64,000 bases of DNA from Patiriisocius sp047730165 (GCF_047730165.1 NZ_CP159834.1:2666001-2730000); one strand, 5' to 3'; shown: positions 17,376-26,519, numbered from the stretch's first letter. The notes: generated by a model not told the origin, from the letters alone. Program-made: numbers and translations.

Positions 17376-18017
17376 ATGAAAAAAACAATAGTACTTTTTG
17401 TAGGCATTTTATGTGTGAGTTTTGCTCAGGCACAGGATATGAAATCGTTATTAAATGATGTTTCTCAAAAGGTGAAAAGTTATGAGAACATTGAGATTGA
17501 ATTTAAATATAACTTGTCAAATGACAAAGAAAATGTAAATCAAGACACCAGAGGGAACGTGACGCTTTCTGGCAACAATTACGTTCTTAATATGTTGGGA
17601 ACTACCCGCATTTTTGACGGTAAAAATATTTACACGTTAGTACCAGAAGATGAAGAAGTAACCATCTCTGCATACAATGCAGAAGACGATAAAGATATAA
17701 CACCTTCAAAAATGTTGACTTTTTATGAAAAAGGCTATACATTCAAAAAGGACATTCTTCAAGATGTAAAAGGACGTAAGATACAGTACGTAAAGCTGAT
17801 CCCTATTGATCCAAATGCAGAAATTAAAATCATCCTTCTTGGTATAGATGTGCAAACAAAACATATTTACAGATTGATCCAGACTGATGCGCAGGGAACA
17901 AAATACACTTTGACAGTAAACTCTTTTAAAACCAATCAACCTTTGTCAAAAACGATGTTTACCTTTGACGAAGCAAAATATACAAAAGAGGGCTACTACA
18001 TCAACAGGTTAGACTAG
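17376..18017 (+). CDS. lolA: LolA-like outer-membrane lipoprotein carrier protein
   Basis: The 213-residue protein has a signal peptide ending at about residue 20 (SFAQAQ) and then a beta-rich domain with the LolA pattern: NIEIEFKYNLSN, GNVTLSGNNYVLNMLGTTRIFDGKNIYTLVPEDEEV. LolA-family proteins carry lipoproteins across the periplasm in a hydrophobic half-barrel. It lies 36 bases after ftsK and 12 bases before lptG, a grouping of envelope genes common in flavobacteria. LolA fold assignment is good; precise cargo is unproven. Confidence 0.85.
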   Translation: MKKTIVLFVGILCVSFAQAQDMKSLLNDVSQKVKSYENIEIEFKYNLSNDKENVNQDTRGNVTLSGNNYVLNMLGTTRIFDGKNIYTLVPEDEEVTISAYNAEDDKDITPSKMLTFYEKGYTFKKDILQDVKGRKIQYVKLIPIDPNAEIKIILLGIDVQTKHIYRLIQTDAQGTKYTLTVNSFKTNQPLSKTMFTFDEAKYTKEGYYINRLD

Positions 18018-18029
18018 TTCCGTTTTCGA

Positions 18030-19463
18030 TTGAAAATTCTAGATAAATACATATTGGTTAGTTTTTTGAAGACGTTTTTTAGCGTCTTCATTATTTTAAT
18101 GTTCATTTTTATCCTGCAAGGTATTTGGCTCTATATTTCTGAGCTTGCCGGCAAAGATCTTGATCTTAGTATTGTATTAAAATTTCTTTGGTTCTACTCC
18201 CCTAGAATCGTAACACTCGTATTACCTCTCAGTATTTTAGTTACCTCTTTAATGGTTTTTGGGGGCTTTGCAGAACGCTATGAGTTTGCCGCAATGAAGT
18301 CCACTGGGATTTCGCTACAACGGGCAATGCGCAGTCTTTCTTTATTTATCGTATTACTGGGGATTACAGCATTTTTCTTCAGTAATAATGTGATTCCGTA
18401 TTCAGAATATAAGTGGCAAAATTTACGCCGAAATATTCAACAATTCAAACCTTCTATTGCCATTGCAGAAGGCCAATTTAATCAGATAGGAGAAGACTTT
18501 AATATTAAAGTAGCCGAAAAATCTGGCGAACGTGGGGAGTTTCTGAAAGAAGTGATTATTCATAAGAAAAATATGAAGCGCCCTTCTAGTAACCTGATTG
18601 TTATTATCGCAGAAGACGGAGAACTTGCCAGCATAGAAGGAAGTAATACCCTGAGTCTTATTCTTAATAACGGACATTATTATGAAGAGATGGTCGAGAA
18701 AGATTATAAAAAACAACAACGTGAACCATTTATCAAAACGTATTTTGAACAATACACCATCAACATTGATCTTACTGCACTGAACAAGAAGGATGTAGAA
18801 CAAGAAAATAACATAAGTAACCAGAATATGTTTAATATAGGAGAACTAAGCACTTCTATAGATTCTTTGTCTGAAGCCTACAGTAAAGATATAGAACGAT
18901 TTTCTGAAAATATGTATTACCGTACTGGAAGTGTGAAATTTGTAGACAAAAAAACTTTGACCGTAGTTTTAAATGACACTATAAATTCTGTTCTAGATAT
19001 TTATCCAGCCCATCAACGAGCAGACATTATTGCTATGGCTGTTAATAATGCAAATGGAACGATCCAAGCTGCGGCGGCCAAGAAAAAAGATGCTAAGAGA
19101 AAGGTGAGACGACTCAATAAATATGAGATTGCACTTCACGAAAAAATTGTGCTCGGTATTGCTTGTATCATTTTGTTTTTTATTGGTGCGCCTTTAGGGG
19201 CTATTATCCGTAAGGGAGGAATGGGATTACCTATGGTTGTTGCGGTTGTATTATTTCTCACCTATCACTTCATCGGTATTTTTGCAAAGAACAGTGCAGA
19301 AGACGGCTCTATCCATCCTTTTATAGGAACTTGGATTAGTACGCTTATTATGCTTCCCTTGAGTGTATGGTTGACATATCGCGCTACCACAGATCAAGGT
19401 ATTGTAGATTTTGATCAGTTTGGTCAACGCATTGCGCGGTTGTTCAAAAAACGGGCTAAATAG
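18030..19463 (+). CDS. lptG: LptF/LptG family LPS-export permease (YjgP/YjgQ)
   Basis: The 477-residue protein begins MKILDKYILVSFLKTFF, the classic LptF/G start, with three N-terminal membrane helices, a large periplasmic domain (about 130-350) and three C-terminal helices (IVLGIACIILFFIGAPLGAIIRKGG). These permeases form the inner-membrane Lpt complex that extracts lipopolysaccharide. The start is TTG at 18030; no ATG would retain the first helix. It is 12 bases downstream of lolA. LptF and LptG cannot be told apart by eye, so the symbol is provisional. Confidence 0.88.
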   Translation: MKILDKYILVSFLKTFFSVFIILMFIFILQGIWLYISELAGKDLDLSIVLKFLWFYSPRIVTLVLPLSILVTSLMVFGGFAERYEFAAMKSTGISLQRAMRSLSLFIVLLGITAFFFSNNVIPYSEYKWQNLRRNIQQFKPSIAIAEGQFNQIGEDFNIKVAEKSGERGEFLKEVIIHKKNMKRPSSNLIVIIAEDGELASIEGSNTLSLILNNGHYYEEMVEKDYKKQQREPFIKTYFEQYTINIDLTALNKKDVEQENNISNQNMFNIGELSTSIDSLSEAYSKDIERFSENMYYRTGSVKFVDKKTLTVVLNDTINSVLDIYPAHQRADIIAMAVNNANGTIQAAAAKKKDAKRKVRRLNKYEIALHEKIVLGIACIILFFIGAPLGAIIRKGGMGLPMVVAVVLFLTYHFIGIFAKNSAEDGSIHPFIGTWISTLIMLPLSVWLTYRATTDQGIVDFDQFGQRIARLFKKRAK

Positions 19464-19476
19464 TACTTCTGAAATA

Positions 19477-19509
19477 AAATTGTTTTAAACATCGTAAGTA
19501 AAACAATTT
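19477..19509 (+). terminator. AT-rich hairpin, possible terminator after lptG
   Basis: AAATTGTTTTA and TAAAACAATTT form a perfect 11-bp stem around an 11-base loop, 14 bases after the lptG stop. The stem is AT-rich and no strong T run follows, so termination is uncertain. Confidence 0.35.
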
Positions 19510-19622
19510 ATAATTCTTTAAAAGTTCTTGATTCATACTCCTCGCAACCCACCCAAATAGATATTCTGGTTAATTTAAATAACCTCCATCAAAATACACT
19601 TCACAATCCCCAAGTAATCTTG

Positions 19623-19630
19623 TATCTTTG
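19623..19630 (+). promoter_or_regulatory. Promoter -7 box for ribB
   Basis: TATCTTTG matches TAnnTTTG exactly and ends 19 bases before the ribB ATG. No FMN riboswitch-like sequence was seen between lptG and ribB. Confidence 0.6.
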
Positions 19631-19648
19631 CAGCCTTAAAATAGGACA

Positions 19649-20797
19649 ATGATTACGACGATTAACAGTACCCAAATTGAGTTAAATACTATAGAAGAAG
19701 CTATTGCAGATATTAAGAAGGGCAAGGTGATAATTGTGGTTGATGACGAAAATCGCGAGAACGAAGGCGACTTTATTGCTGCGGCAGAGATGGTAACTCC
19801 AGAGATGATAAACTTTATGGCGACGCATGGTCGTGGCCTTATATGTGCACCTTTAACAGAGGAGCGCTGCAATGAGCTTGACTTGACGATGATGGTGGAG
19901 AATAATACTGTTTTGCACCATACGCAATTTACGGTATCTGTAGATCTTATAGGTCACGGTTGTACTACCGGAATTTCTGTTCACGATAGAGCAAAAACGA
20001 TTAAGGCACTTGTTGATCAAGACACGAAGCCAAGCGACCTTGGGCGCCCAGGACATATTTTTCCCTTACGCGCTAAAGAAGGGGGTGTTTTACGTAGAAC
20101 TGGGCACACAGAAGCGGCTATAGATTTTGCAAGACTAGCAGGATTGCAACCCACAGGAATTCTTGTCGAAATCTTAAACGAAGATGGAACCATGGCTCGT
20201 CTTCCTCAACTAGCTGCAGTTGCAAAAAAGTTTGATTTAAAGCTGGTAAGTATAGAAGCACTAGTAGCTTATAGAATGGAGCACGACTCTCTAATCGAGA
20301 AAAAAGAAGATTTTACGATTAATACAAATTTTGGTTCTTACAGATTAAGAGCATATCAACAAACGACCAATGATCAAGTGCATATTGCTTTAACGAAAGG
20401 TAGTTGGTCTAAAGATGAGTCTGTTTTGGTACGTATGAACTCCACACTCGTTAATAACGATATTCTAGGAACGCTTACAAATAGTGTAGATAAAAAACTT
20501 GAAGATATGTTTGCTGCGCTAAACGCTGAAGGCAAAGGAGCGATGGTATTTATCAATCAAGAATCACAGTCTTTTAATTTGTTAAACAGGCTTAAAACAT
20601 TGTGCGAGGTGCAAGAAGATGATCAGATTGCAAAAGCACCAAGAATCACAATGGACACAAAAGACTTTGGGATTGGCGCTCAGATTTTACACGATCTTGG
20701 GGTTCACAAAATCAAACTTTTATCTAATAGCGAACAGACAAAGCGAGTTGGGATGATAGGCTACGGATTAGAAATTACTGATTATGCTACTTATTAG
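19649..20797 (+). CDS. ribB: 3,4-dihydroxy-2-butanone-4-phosphate synthase with a degenerate GTP cyclohydrolase II domain
   Basis: Residues 1 to about 205 form an intact DHBP synthase: DDENRENEGDF for metal and substrate binding, HGRGLICAPL, HTQFTVSVD, GRPGHIFPL and RTGHTEAAIDFARLAGL. It makes the four-carbon precursor of riboflavin from ribulose 5-phosphate. Residues about 210-382 align with GTP cyclohydrolase II, but the three zinc cysteines are absent: the usual SECLTGD reads STLVNND and LRCDC reads LTNSV. The arginine-rich catalytic segment (RQEGRxIGL) reads NQESQSFNL. The second domain is therefore probably not an active cyclohydrolase, and a separate RibA should exist elsewhere. Total length, 382 residues, matches two-domain RibBA proteins. 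Confidence 0.92.
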   Translation: MITTINSTQIELNTIEEAIADIKKGKVIIVVDDENRENEGDFIAAAEMVTPEMINFMATHGRGLICAPLTEERCNELDLTMMVENNTVLHHTQFTVSVDLIGHGCTTGISVHDRAKTIKALVDQDTKPSDLGRPGHIFPLRAKEGGVLRRTGHTEAAIDFARLAGLQPTGILVEILNEDGTMARLPQLAAVAKKFDLKLVSIEALVAYRMEHDSLIEKKEDFTINTNFGSYRLRAYQQTTNDQVHIALTKGSWSKDESVLVRMNSTLVNNDILGTLTNSVDKKLEDMFAALNAEGKGAMVFINQESQSFNLLNRLKTLCEVQEDDQIAKAPRITMDTKDFGIGAQILHDLGVHKIKLLSNSEQTKRVGMIGYGLEITDYATY

Positions 20798-20832
20798 ATA
20801 TAGATTTTATTAAACAAAAAAATCTAACAAAT

Positions 20833-20860
20833 AAAAAAGCCCACAAGCGTGGGCTTTTTT
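20833..20860 (+). terminator. Rho-independent terminator after ribB
   Basis: AAAAAAGCCCAC and GTGGGCTTTTTT form a perfect 12-bp stem around the loop AAGC, ending in a T run. It lies 35 bases after the ribB stop. The symmetric A/T flanks would let it work in both directions, so it could also stop leftward transcription through the adjacent pseudogene. Confidence 0.9.
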
Positions 20861-20883
20861 ATTTGTAGTAAAATGGCGAGAGC

Positions 20884-21190
20884 TTAAGCAAGCTCGTATG
20901 CTACCATATAATAGAATGCTGGACAACTCTTCTGGTTGCTTCCAGAAATTTAACTCGCTGCAGCATTAATTGCTTTCATTCTTCTATCCTTGATCTTCTA
21001 AGCCGCACTTATTTAGGGCGAAATTTATATACACCGTCTCTAATTCCCACTTATCAGTACCAGACACCAATAAAGCATCTCTATTTCCAACCATAGTACG
21101 TAGACTATTTACATAACGATCCAATTAACGTCATCCACTTTTGAAACCCCACACTCCTTTAGTTTTGCTAATTTTTCGCTCGTATTGTTA
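20884..21190 (-). pseudogene. Decayed DUF2853-like gene
   Basis: Minus-strand frames contain KLKECGVSKVDDVNW (about 21125-21175), then after a frameshift SLRTMVGNRDALLVSGTDKW plus ELETVYINFALNKCGLEDQG, a stop, then MKAINAAAS, a stop, and ISGSNQKSCPAFYYMVAYELA. The order ELETV..NF...K.GLED, AI.A, SN.K..PAFYY resembles the DUF2853 family as I remember it. At least two in-frame stops and one frameshift show it is dead. It fills most of the 556 bases between the ribB terminator and purB. Function of DUF2853 is unknown. Confidence 0.5.
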
Positions 21191-21385
21191 TTTTATAATA
21201 TTCGTTAATTTATTTGATTGAAATAAAACTAGTTTTAATATTTGAAACTTAGTGTTAATTACTGGTTAAGAATTGATTTAAAATCATTTAGTACCTGTAT
21301 TTCCATTTCGCAGTAAAAAGTATACTATCAAAACTCAGTCTATTAATTGTAATAAAACCCAGTGGGAGGACTTAAGAGTATTGCG

Positions 21386-21393
21386 TATCTTTG
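21386..21393 (+). promoter_or_regulatory. Promoter -7 box for purB
   Basis: TATCTTTG matches TAnnTTTG and ends 24 bases before the purB ATG. Confidence 0.6.
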
Positions 21394-21416
21394 CTTCTTA
21401 AAATTTTTTAGCAATT

Positions 21417-22760
21417 ATGAGTCACCAAGCATTAAAAGCAATCTCACCAATAGATGGGAGATACGCATCAAAAACCGCATCTCTAATTCCTTTCTTTTCT
21501 GAAGAAGCCCTCATTAAATATAGAGTGCAGGTAGAAGTAGAATATTTTGTAGCACTGGTGAATATCCCATTACCTCAGCTAAGTGAATTTGACACGTCTC
21601 TTTTTCCCGCCTTGCGAAAATTATACAGCGAATTTACCAGCGAAGATGCTCAAAAAATTAAGGATATTGAGAAAGTAACCAATCACGATGTAAAAGCAGT
21701 AGAGTATTTCATCAAAGAAAAATTTGACGGACTAGGGTTACAGAAATACAAAGAGTTTATTCATTTTGGGCTTACTTCACAAGACATCAATAATACAGCA
21801 ATTCCGCTATCCTTAAAGGAAGCTATGAACGAGGTGTATGTGCCTATATTCTTTGAGTTAAAAGGAAGATTAAGTAGTCTCGCTTCAGACTGGGCAGACA
21901 TTTCTATGCTTGCTCGCACACATGGACAGCCTGCTTCTCCTACACGTTTAGGAAAAGAAATACAGGTATTTGTGACACGTCTTGATGAGCAATTTGATTT
22001 ATTAAATAATATAAAGAGCGCAGCAAAATTTGGCGGTGCCACAGGAAACTTTAATGCGCATAAAGTGGCGTATCCATCTATAGACTGGAAAGCTTTTGCT
22101 AACGAATTTGTACAAGGAACTCTTGGCCTACACCATTCCTTTCCTACTACTCAAATAGAACACTATGATCATATGGCGGCTTTGTTTGATTGCTTAAAGC
22201 GTATCAATACCATTATTCTAGACCTTGACAGAGATGTCTGGACCTATGTCTCGATGGATTATTTTAAACAAAAAATTAAAGAAGGCGAAGTAGGCTCTTC
22301 TGCAATGCCACATAAAGTGAATCCTATAGACTTTGAAAACAGTGAAGGGAACATAGGGATTGCAAATGCAATATTTACACACCTTTCAGAAAAATTACCG
22401 GTGAGTAGGTTACAACGTGACTTAACAGATAGCACTGTACTAAGGAACATAGGCGTGCCTATTGGTCATACATTAATAGCTTTTCAATCTACCTTAAAAG
22501 GACTGAGTAAACTATTATTAAACGAAGCGAAATTTAAACAAGATCTTGAAAACAACTGGGCTGTTGTGGCAGAGGCTATCCAGACCATCTTGAGAAGAGA
22601 AGCGTATCCTAACGCCTACGAAGCATTAAAAGGTTTAACAAGAACAAACGAAGCCATTAACAAAGATTCAATTGCTAACTTTATTGAAACTCTAGCTGTT
22701 TCAGAAGCAGTTAAAGTCGAGATGCGAGCTGTGACACCTTCAAATTACACAGGAATATAA
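21417..22760 (+). CDS. purB: Adenylosuccinate lyase (PurB)
   Basis: The 447-residue enzyme carries the fumarase/aspartase-superfamily signature SSAMPHKVNPIDFENSEGN at about residue 298, plus RTHGQPASPTRLGKE and FGLTSQDINNTA. It catalyses two steps of purine synthesis: SAICAR to AICAR plus fumarate, and adenylosuccinate to AMP plus fumarate. The length and the MSHQALKAISPIDGRYASK start match the E. coli-type PurB branch. It appears monocistronic, with its own promoter box and a terminator 42 bases after the stop. Confidence 0.97.
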   Translation: MSHQALKAISPIDGRYASKTASLIPFFSEEALIKYRVQVEVEYFVALVNIPLPQLSEFDTSLFPALRKLYSEFTSEDAQKIKDIEKVTNHDVKAVEYFIKEKFDGLGLQKYKEFIHFGLTSQDINNTAIPLSLKEAMNEVYVPIFFELKGRLSSLASDWADISMLARTHGQPASPTRLGKEIQVFVTRLDEQFDLLNNIKSAAKFGGATGNFNAHKVAYPSIDWKAFANEFVQGTLGLHHSFPTTQIEHYDHMAALFDCLKRINTIILDLDRDVWTYVSMDYFKQKIKEGEVGSSAMPHKVNPIDFENSEGNIGIANAIFTHLSEKLPVSRLQRDLTDSTVLRNIGVPIGHTLIAFQSTLKGLSKLLLNEAKFKQDLENNWAVVAEAIQTILRREAYPNAYEALKGLTRTNEAINKDSIANFIETLAVSEAVKVEMRAVTPSNYTGI

Positions 22761-22801
22761 TTAGCGGTATCTATTTGTGGATAATTCAGAAACTAAAAAC
22801 T

Positions 22802-22831
22802 AAACCCCATTCTAATTAAAGAATGGGGTTT
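22802..22831. terminator. Bidirectional terminator between purB and the DUF4252 operon
   Basis: AAACCCCATTC and GAATGGGGTTT form a perfect 11-bp stem with an 8-base loop. It sits between converging genes, and the A/T-flanked stem could end transcription from both sides. Confidence 0.75.
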
Positions 22832-22865
22832 CAGATGACTAATTTACTGGTTATTTTTACTACTT

Positions 22866-23402
22866 TTAAAATAAGGCTTCGATGCCTGCAAGTGCAGATA
22901 AATTTACATTATCTGTATCCATCGTTTCTACCATTCGAATCATATCACCAGGGTTCATATCCTTTCCTAATAATCTAAAAACTATAAAACCTCTTTCAGA
23001 ATCATTACCAAAGATGATCACCTCATCTATCGCGTCATCTTCTCCAAGATATTTAAGAGTAACACCTTTTTTGTTACTCCCCATTTTCATTAAGGTTTGA
23101 TAACGTTCCTGGCTTAAGATATCTAGTATTTTTGTGCGCTCTGCAGTATATTCTACCTCATTGTCCTTCATAGGATACGCAACTACATTTATCTTTTTAA
23201 CCGTCTTAAGTACTTCTTTCTGCTCTGGAGAAAGTTTATCCTCCTCTGCATACAAAAGGCTAGTCGCTAGATCTACCTTTACAAAATTATTGTCTTCCTG
23301 CTTATCTACAAGATATTCTTGCAGTGAAGGCCCACTGTTACAGCTTGCGAATAACAGACCTCCTAAAAGCAGCCCCGTGATAAATTTTACAATTGTTACC
23401 AT
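22866..23402 (-). CDS. DUF4252 domain lipoprotein
   Basis: The 178-residue protein has a lipoprotein signal (GGLLFASC, lipid attachment at Cys 20) followed by a DUF4252-like domain. It shares with its upstream neighbour the order of a helical VDL/TSL segment, a strand with numeric-looking charged repeats, and a C-terminal segment describing a small alpha/beta domain (VIIFGNDSERGFIVFRLLGKDM). Its start overlaps the stop of the upstream DUF4252 gene as TAATG. It is the last gene of a sigma factor, membrane protein, DUF4252, DUF4252 operon, so it is probably a target or effector of that envelope regulon. Function unknown. Confidence 0.8.
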   Translation of the reverse strand: MVTIVKFITGLLLGGLLFASCNSGPSLQEYLVDKQEDNNFVKVDLATSLLYAEEDKLSPEQKEVLKTVKKINVVAYPMKDNEVEYTAERTKILDILSQERYQTLMKMGSNKKGVTLKYLGEDDAIDEVIIFGNDSERGFIVFRLLGKDMNPGDMIRMVETMDTDNVNLSALAGIEALF

Positions 23403-23938
23403 TATCTATTCTTTTTTTCTAATGACTTAATTGCATCAGCCCCTGGCACATCTAGATTCTTTGTTAATTTCGAAATCTGTTTCAAATCTATATTACCAGT
23501 AATACTCATTACAACTGTTTGGTTCTTGCCATCTTTAGTACCTTCTAAGAACATTAAGAGCTCGCTTACGTAGTTTTCATTCTTTCCTTCTCGTGAATAA
23601 AACTTGATATTATTACCATCATCCTTCACGCGCATTAGCTCAGACAAACCTTTGCTTCCGTCTATGTAACTAGATACAGAACTGCTCATTTTTACCGCAA
23701 TACTAGAATTATCTGTAGTAAAAATCTTGATGTTATCCAGATTCTCTACTAAGTCCATAAACTCATTTACCTCTTGATCATCTGTATCGAGATCTATTTT
23801 AGCAAGAAGTTTGAACATTTTTTTTGTAATAACTACAGAAGATACATCGTTGTCATTCTCAAATGATGACCAAAAATTCTGTGCATTGATCGCCAATGGA
23901 GCGATAAATAGTGCGAGTAATAGTGCTATCTTTTTCAT
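23402..23938 (-). CDS. DUF4252 domain exported protein
   Basis: This 178-residue protein has a signal peptide with cleavage near residue 19 (APLAINAQ) and no lipobox, unlike its downstream paralogue. The mature part (FKLLAKIDLDTDDQEVNEFMDLVENLDNIKIFTTDN, then VSELLMFLEG) has the DUF4252 layout. It should be periplasmic. Paired DUF4252 genes behind an ECF sigma factor recur in flavobacteria, and this arrangement supports joint action at the envelope. It lies 24 bases after the small membrane protein gene. Confidence 0.8.
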   Translation of the reverse strand: MKKIALLLALFIAPLAINAQNFWSSFENDNDVSSVVITKKMFKLLAKIDLDTDDQEVNEFMDLVENLDNIKIFTTDNSSIAVKMSSSVSSYIDGSKGLSELMRVKDDGNNIKFYSREGKNENYVSELLMFLEGTKDGKNQTVVMSITGNIDLKQISKLTKNLDVPGADAIKSLEKKNR

Positions 23939-23962
23939 TTTATTTGTTTTAAGTGTTTGATT

Positions 23963-24394
23963 TTATTTAAAATACTTGTTAGTTGTGTTTGCAAATTCAT
24001 TGAGGTGACCCAACTCTTCCGCCCCTTTGTTTAAATTTTTAGATAACAATAACAATGCCTCTTTACCTTGATTAAAGGCCATCACAGCTTCTTGCTCTTC
24101 TTGCGTTAAGGTATTTGCATCAGTATAGACATAACCGGATACAGCTAAGACAATGACTGCCGCGGCTGCTACACCCATCCACCATCTATTTTTTGATTGC
24201 TGCGGAAACGTGACGGCTTTCACCATTGTCTCCTCTTTTGCCACTTGAAATCCTATAAATAAAGAAATGTAGCACTCGTGTTCTTGAGCGATTGCATCAC
24301 TGACAAAATACGCTCGCAATGTCTTTTCTTGCGCTAGTGTAGTTTTGCCTTCAAAATATGCCTCGAGTATTTGAGTAATTTTAGCAGATTCCAT
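23963..24394 (-). CDS. Small membrane protein, probable anti-sigma-type regulator
   Basis: The 143-residue protein has a soluble N-terminal part (LEAYFEGKTTLAQEKTLRAYF, about 1-70) resembling the zinc-free anti-sigma-like segments of Bacteroidota. One membrane helix at about 73-90 (WWMGVAAAAVIVLAVSGYVY) and a short helical periplasmic tail follow. Its start lies inside the end of the sigma factor gene (14-base overlap), so the two are translationally coupled. The anti-sigma role is inferred from position and topology; no ASD-type HxxxCxxC zinc motif is present. Confidence 0.7.
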   Translation of the reverse strand: MESAKITQILEAYFEGKTTLAQEKTLRAYFVSDAIAQEHECYISLFIGFQVAKEETMVKAVTFPQQSKNRWWMGVAAAAVIVLAVSGYVYTDANTLTQEEQEAVMAFNQGKEALLLLSKNLNKGAEELGHLNEFANTTNKYFK

Positions 24395-24887
24395 AGCTAT
24401 GTTTTTTTATTAATTGTTCTCTAACTGTTTTCCTCGCTCTAGACAATCCAACCCGTATGGCGGTCTCGCTGCTATCGAGCATTTTTGCAATTTCTGCAAA
24501 CTCAAATTCTTCTACGTCTCTAAGTTGAAGAATTATCCTTTGCTGTTCTGGCAAGTTTTCCATTATTTTAAAAACCAGCGCCACACCGTCATTTGCTTCA
24601 ATTTTTTTCTCCAGATTTTCAGAAGTTTTATAATTGGTATGTACAATTTTTAGATTCCCTGCCTGTTTAGACTTTAATCTATCTAGACAATAGTTTTTAG
24701 TCATTGTAATGGCAAATGCTTCTGGGCTTCTATACTTTTTAATATTCTGTTTCCCGCGCCAAAGTTTTAAAAAAACTTCTTGCACTGCGTCTTCGGCTTC
24801 ATCTTTAGAGACTAAAAGGCGCTTTGCGATACGATATAATCTATCCTTAAAGGGAAGCACCGTATGTAAAAACTCTTTTTGGTCCAT
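24381..24887 (-). CDS. ECF-type RNA polymerase sigma factor
   Basis: The 168-residue protein has region 2 (DEAEDAVQEVFLKLWRGKQN, about 30-50) and region 4 with a helix-turn-helix (LPEQQRIILQLRDVEEFEFAEIAKMLDSSETAIRVGLSRAR). It lacks sigma 1 and 3 regions, as expected for the ECF group. It heads a four-gene operon with a membrane protein and two DUF4252 proteins and likely responds to envelope conditions. Its own promoter was not identified in the 234-base divergent gap before the S41 protease gene. Confidence 0.92.
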   Translation of the reverse strand: MDQKEFLHTVLPFKDRLYRIAKRLLVSKDEAEDAVQEVFLKLWRGKQNIKKYRSPEAFAITMTKNYCLDRLKSKQAGNLKIVHTNYKTSENLEKKIEANDGVALVFKIMENLPEQQRIILQLRDVEEFEFAEIAKMLDSSETAIRVGLSRARKTVREQLIKKHSYGIC

Positions 24888-25121
24888 TAAAGGTCTGCTT
24901 TAGTTTTGGTTAGTGTTGCACGCCCCGATTACAAAACGGTATAATTGGCTGTGTTATTAAAATGACGAGCCACTCTTTCTTTTGTTACTATAAAATTTCA
25001 AAAATCATAAAATAAACCGTTTTCTTTCTTTTTTCTGAACTTTTATCGACGCAAGCCCTATCTTTAAATCGAACAATAATGCTAGGTTTATTACAGCCAT
25101 ACTATAAAAATACACATTGAA

Positions 25122-26510
25122 ATGAAAAAATACTTTATAATCCCCGTTTTACTTCTTACCCTGACGTTTACATCATGTTTTGATGATATGGATGACGTAG
25201 AACAAGTAGCAACCACAGCCCAAATTAATGACTTTATTTACAGAGGTCTTAATTTTTTCTACCTGTATAAAGCAGACACAGGTGAACTTGCAAATGATGC
25301 CTTCACAAGCACCCAAGCTAAAAATCAATTTATCTCGAGTTTTGACAGCCCAGAAAGTTTCTTCTCATTTCTAAAATCTGATCAAGATCGTTTTAGCTTA
25401 CTATTTGATGATTATATCGCCCTAGAGAACGCGCTTGGTGGAATCTCACTAAATAATGGGATGGACTTTGGTCTGGTCTTATATCCAGACGCTAGCGGTA
25501 ACGTATTTGGATATGTGAGATTAGTATTGCCTAACACAAGTGCTTCAGATGCTGGTCTAGAACGTGGCGTTATTTTTAATACAGTAGATGGCACGCAACT
25601 GAATGCAGATAACTTTAACGACTTATTAACCCCAGACACTTACACAATAGGGCTGGCCACATATGACGGTACGACCCTGACACCCTCAAGTGAAAGCGTT
25701 ACTTTAATCAAAACTCAATACACAGAAGACCCTGTATACATTACAAAGACCCTGGACGTTGGCGGGACTAAAGTAGGTTACATAATGTATAATTCGTTTA
25801 CCGCAAGTTTTGACGAAACACTTAACGGCGCCTTTGGTCAACTACAGGCAGAAGGGGTAACAGAGTTGGTTTTAGACCTTCGCTATAACGGTGGAGGCTC
25901 CGTGCGTACCGCAACAGATTTATCTGGAATGATCACAGGTCAATTTACAGGGCAAGTTTTCTACACAGAACAATGGAATGATGATAGACAAGCAGCATAT
26001 GCTAACAATGGTCTATTTACAAATGTAACCCGAAATGATAGTCCATTAAACAGTTTAAACTTATCCCGTGTACACGTCTTAACTACAAGAAGAACGGCTT
26101 CTGCTAGCGAACTTGTAATAAACGGTCTCGCGCCCTATATAGACGTTGTTCAAGTAGGGACAAATACGACGGGTAAATTTCAAGCCTCCACGATTCTATA
26201 TGATGCACCCGCACCTGGTTTTAGTCGTAGTGAAGCAAACCCAGCACACACCTACGCAATGTTACCTCTTATATTTAAAACAGCAAATGCCGCTGGAAAT
26301 ACGGATTATGTGGATGGTCTATTACCAGATATTGAACTTGAAATAGATTATTCAAATCTAGGACAACTAGGGAATGTAAATGAACCTTTACTCGCAGCAG
26401 CGCTTAATAATATTCTACCTGGTCCTATTACACCTAGAAGATCTGCTACTTTAGAAAAAGAACTGGACGTGAATAATGGGTTAGAGATAATGGTCGTGGA
26501 GGGGTTTTAA
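25122..26510 (+). CDS. S41 family C-terminal processing peptidase, lipoprotein
   Basis: The 462-residue protein starts with a lipoprotein signal (LLTLTFTSC, Cys 19). An N-terminal helical domain, a PDZ-like domain (about 105-190, GYVRLVLPNTSASDAGLERG) and an S41 protease core follow. Catalytic serine lies in TASASELVINGLAPY and lysine in NTTGKFQAST, matching the Ser-Lys dyad of tail-specific proteases. LVLDLRYNGGGSV is the conserved strand of the family. It is probably anchored in the outer or inner membrane facing the periplasm. It is transcribed divergently from the ECF sigma operon and convergently with cvfB, ending only 9 bases from it. Confidence 0.9.
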   Translation: MKKYFIIPVLLLTLTFTSCFDDMDDVEQVATTAQINDFIYRGLNFFYLYKADTGELANDAFTSTQAKNQFISSFDSPESFFSFLKSDQDRFSLLFDDYIALENALGGISLNNGMDFGLVLYPDASGNVFGYVRLVLPNTSASDAGLERGVIFNTVDGTQLNADNFNDLLTPDTYTIGLATYDGTTLTPSSESVTLIKTQYTEDPVYITKTLDVGGTKVGYIMYNSFTASFDETLNGAFGQLQAEGVTELVLDLRYNGGGSVRTATDLSGMITGQFTGQVFYTEQWNDDRQAAYANNGLFTNVTRNDSPLNSLNLSRVHVLTTRRTASASELVINGLAPYIDVVQVGTNTTGKFQASTILYDAPAPGFSRSEANPAHTYAMLPLIFKTANAAGNTDYVDGLLPDIELEIDYSNLGQLGNVNEPLLAAALNNILPGPITPRRSATLEKELDVNNGLEIMVVEGF

Positions 26511-26519
26511 ATACCTCAG

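Noticed and set aside
18423..18803. 126-codon minus-strand frame
   Set aside because: Antisense to lptG, which is a solid family match.
19464..19622. FMN riboswitch upstream of ribB
   Set aside because: No conserved RFN-element sequence or hairpin set is visible; the region only has an AT-rich hairpin and the promoter box.
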